Shown here in pieces: positions 37,853 to 49,614 of a stretch of 64,000 nt of DNA. Each line of letters opens with the position of its first letter. Positions within the stretch are counted from its first letter, which is position 1. The translations under genes were made by a program, and so were the position numbers. The notes under the pieces were generated by a model. That model did not search any database, was not told the origin of the DNA, and was given only the letters and a program-made list of their open reading frames with translations. Source of the stretch: Rallus limicola (taxonomy: Eukaryota > Chordata > Aves > Gruiformes > Rallidae); assembly GCA_022605955.1 (NCBI GenBank), contig JAKCOZ010000001.1, positions 70,748,520-70,812,519 of the forward strand. Reading direction: 5' to 3'.

Positions 37853-40800
37853 CTGACCACAAAACTGAAAGAGTAATTATTTGTTCTCAGTTCTCTAGCT
37901 GTAACCTGCCACATCTCTGCTTTGGTATTCTTGGGGCTTCTCCTCAGCTGATAATACTACCAGGTTGCACAGTGTTGTTTGTACAGAGGAGACAAGATTT
38001 GGGTGCCTATGTTCAATCCCAGCTGTGTAGTAAGCAGGATCTGAAACCCAGGGCTGTGCAAGGTGAAGCCCTGCTCCTCAGCCCCCTGTGAGATGTACCA
38101 GTCTGGTGAGGGTGGTGGAAAATCAGCACGTCATTCCAGGGTGAATGTGGACACGTATTGTGGAGTACCACAAAGACAAGAGGGCCAGCTTTCGAGCTTT
38201 TGGAAACCAGGAGATCACAGCGCTCAAACCATGGATGTCAAAGTTTAAAAATAAAAGGAAAAGGCGAGAAGATTTCAGCACCCTGTATCGCACAGCAGGT
38301 TTTTTAGTGAAGAGTATGTGGTGCATATTTTTCCCTTTTCTATGGCCAGTGCTGAATTCCTCAGGGGACTGGTAATTCTGCAGATAGAGCGCTGGGGAAA
38401 ATTCAGTCCCTGGGGCAGTGCCTGGTCCTACCTTCTGCAGGCAACGAGGAGAGGGGGCCGGGGAGCAGTTAAGCGAGGGGAAAATCTGCGCAGAGGCTTT
38501 TTTCCACGTTCCATCAGCCAAATCAAGATGCTGAATTCAACAGAGGTTGAATTTATGAGAACAGCAGCAGGAGGTGGGATGAGGGGTTTAAAGGGTGAAA
38601 AAGCTTTTAACAGCAGTCTTTGTATTGTAATAAAAGTGTTTATTTCAGCATCTCAGCCAGTGTGAGTGATGTAAGCGTGTGAGTAGCGGATATTTTGTGT
38701 AATAGAAATGCATTTGTCCATCGTGAGCGCCTGTTACTTGGTGAGCAGATGAGTGGTGGTATTACTAGGCAGGCTGTTGTTTCAGCAGGCAAAGGGGGAT
38801 ATACATCCTTCTTAATGGGGAGAAAAACCTGTCAAGGCCTAAGCCATAACAAGTAACAACAGAATGCAGCCTGTGTGCAAGCAACGCGTAAACCCCATTG
38901 ACTAAAAACTAGTAAAGGGGAAGGGCACTACTGAGAAATAGGAAATTATTTTTGAAAATGAGCCTTTCAAGGTTAAGTCAGAGGCCAGAAAATGAGCTGC
39001 TTTTGTAAATTCTTCGCAATACACTACAGTGAACGAGGTCACACGTGAATGAAACCCATGATGTATGATCTGGCTTTTTATGCATTAAAAAATCCTTTAA
39101 AACTATAACTCCAGCGTTCATTCCCAGATGATTTTACTCTATATATTTATTTAGAGAAACTGGTAACAGTTTGCCATTTATGTGTATTCAAAAGCTGCAT
39201 ACTTCTAAGACTGTAAAGGAAACCTTAAAAAGAAATTACTTTTTCCACACTCAAGTAACGCTATTTTAAAATGCAAAGGGAAATGTGTTAAAAATTAAAT
39301 AGATGTAAAAAGAGAAAATATCCCTTACCCTTTCTATGCCACTTGATCGCATCAGGCGCATGTGATGCACAAATAAAACCCGATCCCGTAGATTATTGTT
39401 CATCATGTGTGTCTGACAGTTGGCTTTGCGCATTGCGAGATCTCTTTTGTGTGTCTGTTTTGAAACACTTACATTTTATAGAGGTCATATAAAATATAGC
39501 TGTTTACAGCATACTGAGTTTGTGTGGAAACTCTCACATAGGTTCTGGGTAAGATTCTAAGATTCAGTTTGTGTGAGCACATGCAAAAATCTTAATTTTA
39601 TACTTCTTGAAGTTAAGGATTTGCATTTATAATAGCAGCATGCAGCCTAGAATGTTTCATTAAACATCAAAACCGTAGAAATAATACTTGGACGTAAGAA
39701 TTGGGTAGTGTACCCTTAAGTATTTGGTGAGTTTTCAAGTCTTTTCAAGCTCCCACAGCTTTCTAGGCATGTACAGTATGAAAGCCCAACTTATATATAG
39801 TAACAGTGCTGTTCAGGTTATGTTCTTTAATAAGCAACTCTAGAAAGTGTGCAAGCTATTAGAGGAATGCTATTCCATTCATGTATACCTCAGGAGTATT
39901 GGGAGGAATGAGATTTCTTGAAATCACCGCTCTCAAATAATGCTATGGTATTAATTTCTCTGGCAGTTTATCAGAGAAATTAATAACCAAAGAGGATTTA
40001 AAAAAAAAAACCAAAACAACCCAAACAAAAAAAACAACCCAGCAATTCTTTGAGGATAAATTTCATTCAGATACATTGTTGGTTTGAATACATTGCTGCT
40101 TGATGTACCTTTAGTGTTAACGCTTTGCAGCAAATTCATTCTGCCATGACTGCTTTCAAATAAATCTTCCTATCACCCTCCTCAGCAAAACCTCTCTCTG
40201 TAGTATCTTTGAAGCAATGCCCTGTGAACTGCTTTCTTCATAGGCTGACGGGTGGAAGAGCCTATTTCAAGTAAGGGTTTCACATTTAGGGAGCAGTGAT
40301 AATTAGAGATGCCTGAGAAGAGGGCAAATTTTCCCAAATTAGGTAAAAATGTGGACTTTGGACTAAAGTTTTATGTGTCTTAGATGTAGCCCATCCATTC
40401 CTGATGCCGGCTTATTCTCGGGCGATGTTTTGCTTCCCCCCTTGTAGCTGCCCAACAGCTTGCACAGCCTTGCGCAGGCAGAGCAGAGGCCTGCGGGTGC
40501 CTCCCTGTCCTGGTGGGAGAGATGGCAGAGGAATGGTCACTGGAAGACTTTGACTTGATTCAACCCAAAACTAACCCTCCAAAACCTGAACACCCCTCAC
40601 AGCCCTGCTGAGTGGATATGATCAGAAGTTCAAGGTTGCCATCTAATGGTCAACACGTGTAATACGGTCTTTGTGACCCGTCAGTGCTGTTTTCTTACTT
40701 TCCTCCGCGTACCTGTAAGCTGTTTATGAAGCACTAGAGGAGTGAGGATGACGTTCTATTCAGATTTTACCTGGGATGATAACTCAGACGTTATCAGTAA

Positions 40801-40883
40801 CGAGATGTTGCGACTGACTGTGACGTTCCAGCCAGTCAGCTTACCTGATTTCTAACTTCTTACTGCTTTTTCTGTGAATTCAG

Positions 40884-41000
40884 ATATAGATGAGTGTTCC
40901 TTCGAGAGGACCTGTGATCACACCTGCATCAACTACCCTGGAAGCTTTGAATGTCTCTGCCATAAAGGCTACACCTTGTACGGACTGACGCACTGTGGAG
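40884..41000 (+). CDS. SCUBE1: SCUBE1 exon: calcium-binding EGF repeat (8th)
   Basis: The exon is 117 nt (39 codons, phase 1-1), with acceptor TTCAG and donor GAG|GTTTGG. It encodes a complete EGF module, [11 protein letters not shown] onward, with cysteines at module positions 5, 11, 15, 24, 26 and 38. The calcium/hydroxylation motif is [12 protein letters not shown]. The SFERTC sequence is typical of SCUBE1. The donor departs from consensus at positions +3 to +6, so it is weaker than its neighbours and this in-frame cassette could be skipped. Confidence 0.96.
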
Positions 41001-44000
41001 GTTTGGAAACTGAGCTTTGTTTATCTGTTTGCTTTGTGAAAAGAGTTTACTGAGCCACTCCTTTTAGCAGACGATTTTAGAACCAAAGAGGACAAATTAA
41101 TAAAGTTCAAATGAACCTACATTGGCATGAGCTGGGTGAGACTAAAATTTCAGCATGTTAAATTTGCCAAAACATTCCCAGGGGAAGAACATAAAAAACA
41201 ATGTCCTGGTGCTTTTTGATAGTGGTACATAGCAGCCTCAGTGCAGAGAAGCCCTCAGCTGTGATGTCTGCATCCACTACTGCATGGCTGCAGTCCTTCC
41301 TCCACAACCCTCGCAAAGCAGCCCTGTGGCTGGCGCTCACCACACGCACGGTGCAGGGAGAGCTTCCTTACAGAGCTTATGAGCTCAGAGTACCAATCCA
41401 CACTTTCCCAGGAGAAGTTAGTCACTGTTGTGTTTACAGAAGGAAGGCTTCACTTGGTGGGCAACTGAGGGAACAGGAGAAGGACGTTTGACAAAGTTTA
41501 TGAATTTTGGTTCTATTGGTATTTGTCCTTTCCAGGCTGTGACATAAAACTGCCTGTGAAACTAGTAACAGAAGACTGCAAGGTACCTTCTTCCAGTCTT
41601 CTGCGGAGCTACTTCAGCTCTTCGATCTTCTTGATGTTACTGGAAAGAATTGGTGCTGTAACCTTTGATTCATATATGTAGTAATTTAGGGAAAGCCTCA
41701 AAGTTTGGGGTTCAGCCTCAGTCATTAAATAATCTTCAGCCTCAGTATTTTTAAGACTGAAGCAGGACCAAAACTCTAACTGGAAATACTCAGTGCTGAA
41801 CTTTGTGCAAAAACATAACCAGATCCAAACCTCCTGCATTTTTCTGTAATGGGCAGATCCAAAATCACAGCTCTGAATCCAGACCTGCCCAGGCCCTGAG
41901 CTTTGCTGCTTGGGCCTATCATTAATTTTGGGCTGCCCCTGGAGAGTCGTGCTCACAGTGGAACAAATAACTTACCCTGGCCACCATCCGCATGGAGCTG
42001 AGCAGAAGTTAACACTAGGGAGAAATAATGTGAACCTTCGAAAAGATTTGGTGCGAGGTTGTGTCTTAATAAGCTTTCTCTGCATCTTGCTCTGCCTTCA
42101 CTAGTAATTAACAAACCACATGGCAATGTCCTTGTTCTGGGCCTTCCATACCAAGGGGCAACCCTTGTTGCTCTCTTGGAATCCTTTTCATGGCACCTAT
42201 GGTAATAAGTAATATATCATAAGGGAATCTTAAATATAAGGATGGCACTAGCACTTTCACCACCTGTTTAGGTAAAGCCCCACTTCCAGTATGTATTCAC
42301 AAAACTACAGGGTTGGAAAAGACATTTAACACCGAGTCCAACCGTTCCTGTCCTATGCTAAACCATATCCCTAAGTACATCATCTACCCTTTTTTTAAAC
42401 ACATTGGATCATTTAGTGACATTAGGAAAGTTGGTAGAGTCTTTGGGGACTGTTCAGTGGCTTTGGGAATTTGGCAGCTTCTTCAGGAAGTTAGTTTTGG
42501 GCTGTGGTACTTGAGAGCAGGATCTCAGGTTTGAACAGTTGGGCCAAAGCTGGGTGGCAGGAGCACTGTGGACAAAACATGTTTCAAAGTATGGGTTTAC
42601 AAGTAGATCCCACTCAGCATATGGCTGATTACTATGTACAATATGCCCCAGAAAAAGTTTTTTTCTGAGACTGTGTCCCTTGCTAGCTTTTGGAGCTGCT
42701 GACCCAACCTCCAGAAGTTCTGGTTCTGACCCAAAATTCGTAATGTTGTCTAAAAACATGCCAGTTGTATTAGGGTGTCTTTCTCAGTTTCTTTTATGTG
42801 CGTACTCCATGTTTTCTAGATCTTTGCTTAACCACACAGGCTACTGTAATCTTGCATGAGAAAAAGCAAACCGTTTCTGGATTCCAGCAGCAGCCCACAT
42901 TCCCATCGAGTGCCCCAGGATGCCAGATGAAGATTTGGCTAAGTGTGTGTGGGCCTCCATTTCTTAACCAGTGCAGGGCTTAAGTGTGTTGCTTAAGCCT
43001 AGTCCTGCATCAGCTCCAATCTGCTCCCTGTACTCTGGCTTCAGGTGGGGCCACTGAGCTCCGAAACTGGGGCCTGGGGAGAACTGGTAAACCATGTGGA
43101 TTCTCATGGTGCTGAGCACACAGCAGTCCGAGTTCAAGCCTGGGATCAGGCATGGCTTGGAAAGGCAGTGAGATGCTCAGCCTGTGAGCTTTTATGGCCA
43201 GACCTCCCTCAGAAACAAATAAAGTGACAATTTTCTTTCTAGGGTTGCATTTCGAGGCCTATCATTAAGCTGGAGTATCAGCAGTTCAGTGCATCTCCTG
43301 TTGATTTGGCGTCATTCCAGCTCATTTTAGCATATGTCAAACAGCACAGCCTCTGCACTCTGTGAAAGTCCATCACAGCAGCAATACCATTTTAGCAGGC
43401 AGATGGGCAGCTGTGTTCAAAGGGCAGAGACCACTTGTTGAGGTTTGTGCAGTGCCTAAAATAACGGGGCTGTGATGCCTAACAAGGGCTTTTAGGTTAT
43501 GGCTACGCTAGGGAATTAGAGTCAGGAGCAGCAAGGTGCAACCGATGGTTCACTGGTGCCCTGTGATGATTTTGGTCTGTGTCATCCAGTGTCCCAAATG
43601 TGCCCGAGTGGGATACTGAGGTGAGTACGTGGCAGCACAGCTCCTGCTGGGCATGACGGACAAAGTTCCTTTCTGGTGCTGGAGGAAAGGGAGAGGAGAG
43701 GTTGGCCATGTAGGCACAGGTATGCTGATAGCACAGACTAAGAAGGATGTACCTTACAGAGTAAATATTTTTCTAAAGTATCAAAAGTTGAAGGATTTTA
43801 TGTTGGAAAATATCAGCAATAACGTAACTGGGAGTTGCCTTGCCTTCTTGCAAGATTTTAATTTTCGTTTTTTATTTGAGGAGCAAAGAGTAAATCAACT
43901 ACACCTCAGCTGGTTCCTACCAAATGTATACTTTCCTCCTTCATTTGAAACATTTCTAAAAGCAAATTCTGTGAATCACCATGGAGAATTTATCTTCCTA

Positions 44001-44381
44001 TTATACAAAATTATCTAATCTCTCAGAGGTATATGCCTTTGACTTTTTTCCATATAATGAAGTATACGTTATTGTCCAGATGCTGCAGGGATTTTTAGGC
44101 ATGTTTTTATCCTGTGAGTACTTCCAAGCATTTCAGTGTAACTAGTCCTGGCAAGTAAATTGTATCATATGCATAAACCCTTGAAAGAGGAGGAGCTATA
44201 CATTCTTCCAAGGACAGATATGTGCAATATACACTAATTAGCTGCATTTATACATGTTTATATAGACTTAAATATAAAAGATATAGAAGAAGCAGATACC
44301 CTTATACACAGAACATTATAATGCACAGTATACATGTGTGCATAGGGTTAATACTCATCTCAATTTTAATTATGCTTTCAG
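41001..44381 (+). other. SCUBE1: SCUBE1 intron with degraded CR1
   Basis: This is a GT-AG intron of 3381 bp. It holds a reverse CR1 remnant at about 42309-42425. The short open frames on either strand show no family features, and I see nothing else that can be named. Confidence 0.85.
42309..42425 (-). mobile_element. Degraded CR1 LINE fragment, - orientation
   Basis: It begins with CAGGGTTGGAAAAGAC and continues with GAGTCCAACCGTTCCTG, CTAAACCAT-TCCCTAAG, ATCATCTACCC and TTTTTAAACAC. In this order the blocks match the inverted 3' region of CR1 copies. The far end is indistinct, so the right boundary is approximate. Confidence 0.7.
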
Positions 44382-44504
44382 ATATCGATGAATGCAGCAT
44401 CAGCAATGGCAGCTGTGACTACAGGTGTCTTAATACAATGGGGAGCTATGAGTGTGTCTGTCCACCTGGAAAGAAACTGCACTGGAATAAAAAGGACTGC
44501 GTTG
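44382..44504 (+). CDS. SCUBE1: SCUBE1 exon: calcium-binding EGF repeat (9th, last)
   Basis: The exon is 123 nt (41 codons, phase 1-1), with acceptor TTTCAG and donor TTG|GTAAGA. It encodes [12 protein letters not shown] onward with cysteines at module positions 5, 12, 16, 25, 27 and 40 and the calcium/hydroxylation motif [12 protein letters not shown]. The NGS sequon just before the second cysteine is a possible N-glycosylation site. The module ends in the family-typical [14 protein letters not shown]. The frame stays open into the following intron for 42 more codons, to a stop at 44630-44632. A read-through product is therefore possible in principle, though I see no nearby polyadenylation signal. 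Confidence 0.96.
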
Positions 44505-47500
44505 GTAAGAGTGGGAAGCAGACTCAGAGGTGGCTGGTGATGCTCCTGCTCTCTGGGAGGGTGGAAAAGCCTGTGGATTTGTCCAAGGGACACTCTGTTT
44601 TCATACTGTACATCCCCAAGTTAATTTTCTAGAGTGAGAAAACACCTGATCCTATGGGGGTCCATGGGCTAGGCTGTAACTGCAGGCAGATTAGAAAATG
44701 GGCAATATGTTGGATTTTATTTGTGTTGATTTTTTTCTTTTTACTTTACAAATCCATTCACAGAAATCTGAGATGTTTTATTATTATTTTATGGAGTTTA
44801 TACTTCTGCCCTTTTTGTCCTTTGTTCCTCTCTCTGACATCATCTATAACTATTTCCCTCCAAACACTAATTTAGAACATTCAAAATATTTGCCTGTTTA
44901 CAAGTAGGATGTTGGATTCAGGTTAATATCTACATTCACAGCATCCTACCCCAATTTTTCAGGTTACCTCCAAAGGTAGCCTGCTTAATATAAAGTACTG
45001 CTACTAGCTGGGCCAGAAGTAGTAATTGCAATGAGCACAAATCCTGAGACCATTAAAGTTACGGCACATGCTGTGTACTTGGTAGCAGATCTGAGTTTCT
45101 GTACCCTTTAAGTAGATTCCACTTTTTTTTCCTGGGTTCTTATTTGAAGTGCAGCAAATCTTGGCCATGGCTACAGCCACTCAAAGGATCTTCTGGAATA
45201 TTTTTATTCCATTTTTACATGCCTAACAGGAAAAGCATACCTTAGGTCTTTCATAGTCAAATTTAGATTGTGGGGTTTATGTTTGGATTGGTTTGGGGGT
45301 TTTTTTTGGACCACTAATAATTTCTCATCAATATATTTGAGGCTGATGCCTAATACCTACCCTGGAGCAAGACAGAGGAAGAAAGAGGAAGGCTTCACTT
45401 AAGGGAATCTCTGCATGTGTTGAAGGAAAGCACTATCGTCATCTGGAGTAGAGTGCACCACACTGGCCTTCTGCTTGGTCATGTAATTGTGGCTTTCCTT
45501 CAGTTACATGGATACAGCAGTACGGGAAACACTTTCTAAACTGGGTGGGGTGGCAGGGAATTATCTCAAGTTTGGTTTCAGCCTTTGCCACTGACTTTTT
45601 TCCCAACTAGCAACCAAGTAGTTGCAACCAAGTACTTCGTGTGTCCTGTTTACCTCTATTACCTTCCTTGCTACAGAGAGAACTTAGCGTAGGAGTAAGA
45701 AATGGTTAACCCTGGGTTTTTTTAGTTATCCACTAGGTCTCCCTTGCAATGTACCAAGTTAGTTCTCTGGAAAGGAGCTTGCAAATGAACAGCAGGGACT
45801 GAGATATTTTAAGGTCTGGTATATGGTTAGACCACAAGTTTTCTGCTATGCTCCCTCTCAACCTAAGAATGCTGTTCCCGCAGTAAGAGTCTGGGTTGAA
45901 AATATTTTTCTAGTTGTCAATTTCTCTTCATTATTTGTAACAGTTGGAAGATGAAAAACAGAACACCCTTCTCTATTGATATACGCTGTTCTATTTGATG
46001 AATTTAATGAGTTTAAAATGTATCTCACCTCCCTGCTGATCACCTGCCTGTGTTACCAACATTTTAGAGGAAATGGTGTAAAAGCACAATAGGAAGGAGG
46101 AGAACAACATTTAGTGGTCCTGAGCACCACATAATTCAGAGACATTTGCAGAAACAAAATCCTCTTTTGCACAGCAACACCACTTTGTGCTTGTGCTGTC
46201 TTCTCAGTCCAAAGAAATAATTTCTTTAAAAACCTCACCAAACCAACATGAAAGACCTTAGGAGGGAGGTAAGCAGAGGATGATTATTCCCATATTTGGG
46301 ATGTGAACATCACACTTGTTTAAGGGACTTGTATATATTTATATTTGGAGGTAAGGCCAGGAACACAAACCAGCTGGTGGCTGCTGGGTCCTCTCCCCTG
46401 CACTCAAGCCAAGCCAGGCAAGGCTTGTTCCACCTGCCACATTTGAATCGCCCTGTTTCATCCTAGATTTCCTGGGGTCTTCCCAAACCCTGGCAGACTC
46501 AAACCAGTCTGGCTGCTGCAGCTCCAGGTTCCCCCCTTCCTTGATGTGATTTGGTGGCGAGCTGATGGGTAGTAAACACAACATTCACAATAACAGAGTC
46601 AGCCATGAGCAAAACAAGAGTCAGACAGGTCCATCTTGTTTGGAAGAGCAGCAAGGAACAGTCGTGGAGAAGGCAGAGGTTCCTAACCGGGCGTTTGTGC
46701 GGGGCTGAAGCAGGAACTGCTGGGCAGACACCCAGCTGAGATTGAAACCAGCTGAGACTGTGTGAAGCAGCTCCTTGCAGAGATGCCCAGCTGTGCTTGG
46801 CCTTCAGTGGGTGCTGAGGTTAAAGCTCTTGGGTGGGGGGAGGGGGAAGGTTTTTGGAAAGAGGGAAGCGGGAGGCTGCCACAGTGCAGGGAGTGATGGC
46901 ACCTGCCAGCTGCAGCTAAGAACAAGCCTCATTTTTCCTGTGGAGAAAGATGTACTTGAGTAACACTTTAGTCCCAAAAGATGTCAAATAAAACCAAATT
47001 CAGGACTGTCATTATCAATGGCCAACCATCATCTCAGGTTGAAGCAAAGAGACTGGTCCAACAGTTCCTAGCAATTTTACCTGGTTCCATCTAAAACACG
47101 AGCAGTCCCTTACCCAACTACAAAGAGCAGCTTGAGACCCACAGGATGCCCTGTCTCCATCCTGCCACAATGCCAAGAGGAGAAGCTGGATATTTCCATT
47201 GCATGAGCTGCAACATGCCTGTGCCATTGGAAATGGCTGATATCCATGTGCCCCTTCTACCAATGCTTGGGGTGTTTCAGCAGAGGCAGAAAGGACCAGT
47301 GGGACTATCCATCCCAGTGTGTCCTGCCTCACCTCTGCCTGGCTGGGAAGATTTCTGCTTCTGGAAGCTAGAGCATGGGGCTGAAATTCAGACGTCTATA
47401 AGAGAGTAAGAAGTGGAAAATACCAGTTTAGCAGTCCTCTGAATAAACAGAGGTTTGAGAGGGTGACTCCTGTGCACGGTGTGGTGGCTGGCCTGTTAAA

Positions 47501-47895
47501 CTGGAAAGCTGTGCCCCCAAAAGAGGGGGAAGGACAGCTTGGGTCATTAGTATTACCCATTGCTTCTGAGATCAAGATGCGCACACTGAATTGTGCTCAT
47601 AGAGACACCTGCCTTTCAGGGTGCAGCCTGGACTCAAACAGTCCCAAAGTGGAGGACAGGAAGGAAAGGCTGATCTAGAGTTTAAATCTAAAATCTGAAG
47701 GAGTTTCATTTTCAAGTCTCAGCTCAAGATGCAGATCCTCTCTTCCCAACATGTGCTTATGCCCAGGCCTGTGGTTTTGCTTTACTGCTGTGCCTGCTTT
47801 TCCTCACCAGTGTGCAAGTGCATACACGAGGTTCTGGGTTGGGCAGTGTCTGATTTTGTTTTGTTTCGTTTCTCTCTTGTTTTTTTTCTCCTCAG
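44505..47895 (+). other. SCUBE1: SCUBE1 intron, no recognised elements
   Basis: This is a GT-AG intron of 3391 bp with a long T-rich tract just before the acceptor. The part from about 46300 to 47650 is more GC-rich than the rest and carries several chance open frames on both strands. I see no recognisable repeat family, RNA gene or exon. Confidence 0.8.
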
Positions 47896-48015
47896 AGATA
47901 GTGAAATGTCTCCCGAATGCCAAACCAGCTCCCAAGGCTCAGCTTGTGTGCAGTAAGACAGGAGGCATAGAGAGCTGCTTCCTGTCATGCCCATCCAATA
48001 CTCTCTTTGTTCCAG
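47896..48015 (+). CDS. SCUBE1: SCUBE1 exon: start of spacer, cysteine-containing segment
   Basis: The exon is 120 nt (40 codons, phase 1-1), with acceptor CTCAG after a T-rich tract and donor CAG|GTTTGT. It encodes [20 protein letters not shown], then [20 protein letters not shown]. Four cysteines (positions 5, 19, 28, 32) follow the EGF array. It matches the family segment that begins the spacer between the EGF and CUB regions. In SCUBE1 this region has been linked to membrane association and glycosylation (known of the family, not visible here). Confidence 0.95.
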
Positions 48016-49521
48016 GTTTGTAGTAAATATCTGTTGTCTTAAGTCTAGAATGTGACCTGATTTTTCTCTGCTAATGTGTTCATGATTCTTGTGTTTGGTT
48101 TTTGTTGTGGACAAGTCTAATGAGCAAAGCCATCATTGGAAATGAAATTTGGCCAGACATGCACATCACTAGATGTAAGAAGAGCTGATGGCTGATTATA
48201 TTAGATTTTTGGCTGTCCCTTGCTTAGTTTGAGATGTCTTTTGTGGGGGGTGGGGAAATTCTAACAAAAACCTGAGTTACTCATTTACCTTAACCAGGAT
48301 GGTGCAAAAGAAATTCTTTTAATCTAGTGAATCGCTATGTCAAAAGGGATGGGGGGAAGAAACCAAACACTTGATTTCAGTGAATTCCTACTAATTTTTA
48401 ACAACATGCTTTTCAATTTGAGTCAAGCCCCCTGTGTCTGTTTGGGCATCTGCTTAAAATGACGGACTTTGCACCATGGCCTGAAATACCCTGTTATTGA
48501 GTGACTGAACAGGAGCAGAAACAAATCCCATAGCAGAGGGTCCTCCTGAGAGGAACAGCATGAGCCAGGGGCAAGAGAGAACAGGTGGGACTTGCTGGGA
48601 AATTTGATGCTGTGGCTACCACAGGATGTGATCAAGCTTCCACACCAGCCAGGGCAGCATAAAACTTCCATCAGCTCAGGCCACACCACTGCAGGGTAAA
48701 GGATGCCCTAGCAAGAGTTTTAAAACCCATTTTACAGTCTCATACAAAATGGATACAACTAAATCTGTCTCAGGAGGCTGCATGGCAGAAAGCTCTCTCC
48801 ATATTAGTTGCTGCAGTGACTGGGTTTTAATAAATTTTGCTGGCAGTAGTTCAGCTGAGTATTTTCTAGAGAAGCTCAGGCATTTCACTTGCTACAGGTA
48901 ATTTTCCTCTCCACAGTTTTGTAGGGCAGGTGGGGTGGGGAAGCTGCTGTTGTCACTTCTCATGTGTTCTGGTTCTGACACAGGATTATTGTCCAAAGGA
49001 GCATCCCTACTTAGCATGTTAGTCCTGGCATTACATGCAGTAGAGCTGATCACACTTTATTTTCAGTTTAGCAGGGATAACTGGACCCATGCATTTAATT
49101 TCTACGCACCGATACGCAGTTTTATCTGGGCAATATGTAAAGCCTGTTACTGTTCAAAGTATGTTAGGTGTTGTTTCTGCCAATACATTCTGACAGTCTG
49201 AAGCTAAAATTATTATGGAAGCTCATTTTTTCATATTACAGAGATGATGAAAGTGCAAGGACTCTGCCATGGATGAACATCAAATATTTTCTTCTTGTGC
49301 GCCATAGAATTATTTACAGCTAACCTCATGCCAAGTTGTTTATAAAAATTTACCATTTCAGTGCTGGAAGAAAAACACTCTCTAGTCAACGTTGTGAAAC
49401 CACAGCCTTTGGCAAACTATTTCAGCCATTTAAAAGCCAAGTTCATGCTGGGGGTGATGAGGGGAGCAGATGCTTTGTGGGGCTCTGTCCAGGTGTGCTG
49501 ACTCTGCATTCTGCCCCACAG
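48016..49521 (+). other. SCUBE1: SCUBE1 intron, nothing recognised
   Basis: This GT-AG intron of 1506 bp holds unremarkable unique sequence. I see no repeats or candidate exons that can be supported. Confidence 0.8.
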
Positions 49522-49614
49522 ATTCGGAGAACAGCTACACACTGAGCTGCGGCGTCCCGGTCCAGCAAGGCAAGGCTCAGCAGAAACGCAACGCAACGCT
49601 GCCCAGCTGCGCAG
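49522..49614 (+). CDS. SCUBE1: SCUBE1 exon: spacer segment (DSENSY)
   Basis: This small 93-nt exon (31 codons, phase 1-1) has acceptor CCACAG and donor CAG|GTAGGT. It encodes DSENSYTLSCGVPVQQGKAQ, then QKRNATLPSCA, with two cysteines. The NAT sequon is a likely N-glycosylation site, also present (as NGT) in mammalian SCUBE1. The segment is about four residues shorter than I recall for the human protein between that sequon and the last cysteine. Confidence 0.93.

Larger units (their letters stand above)
18940..40883 (+). other. SCUBE1: SCUBE1 intron of about 22 kb between EGF7 and EGF8 exons
   Basis: The intron has a GT start (18940) and an AG end (40882-40883). It is by far the longest complete intron in the window. 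Contents seen: CR1 fragments at 32358-32431 and probably 37219-37262; a GA run at 26203-26216; an ATG/AAT run at 30935-30953; a G16 run at 34709-34724; a G-rich quadruplex-like motif at 37831-37852; a tandem 11-bp duplication at 30251-30272; and A-rich sequence at 40000-40043. Several AT-rich blocks with clustered short motifs (about 22600-22950, 33860-34110, 39240-39480) could be conserved non-coding elements. No exon was recognised. The long antisense open frame at 30872-31567 is treated as a finding, not a gene. Confidence 0.85.

Noticed and set aside
43500..43630. Candidate exon ending at the strong donor CTGAG|GTGAGTACG near 43620
   Set aside because: No good acceptor with a compatible open frame and no similarity to any SCUBE segment. 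EGF8 and EGF9 already join directly, as in the family.
44222..44632. 136-codon open frame treated as an independent gene
   Set aside because: It is the EGF9 exon plus flanking intron read in the same frame. The splice sites at 44382 and 44504 define the real coding part.
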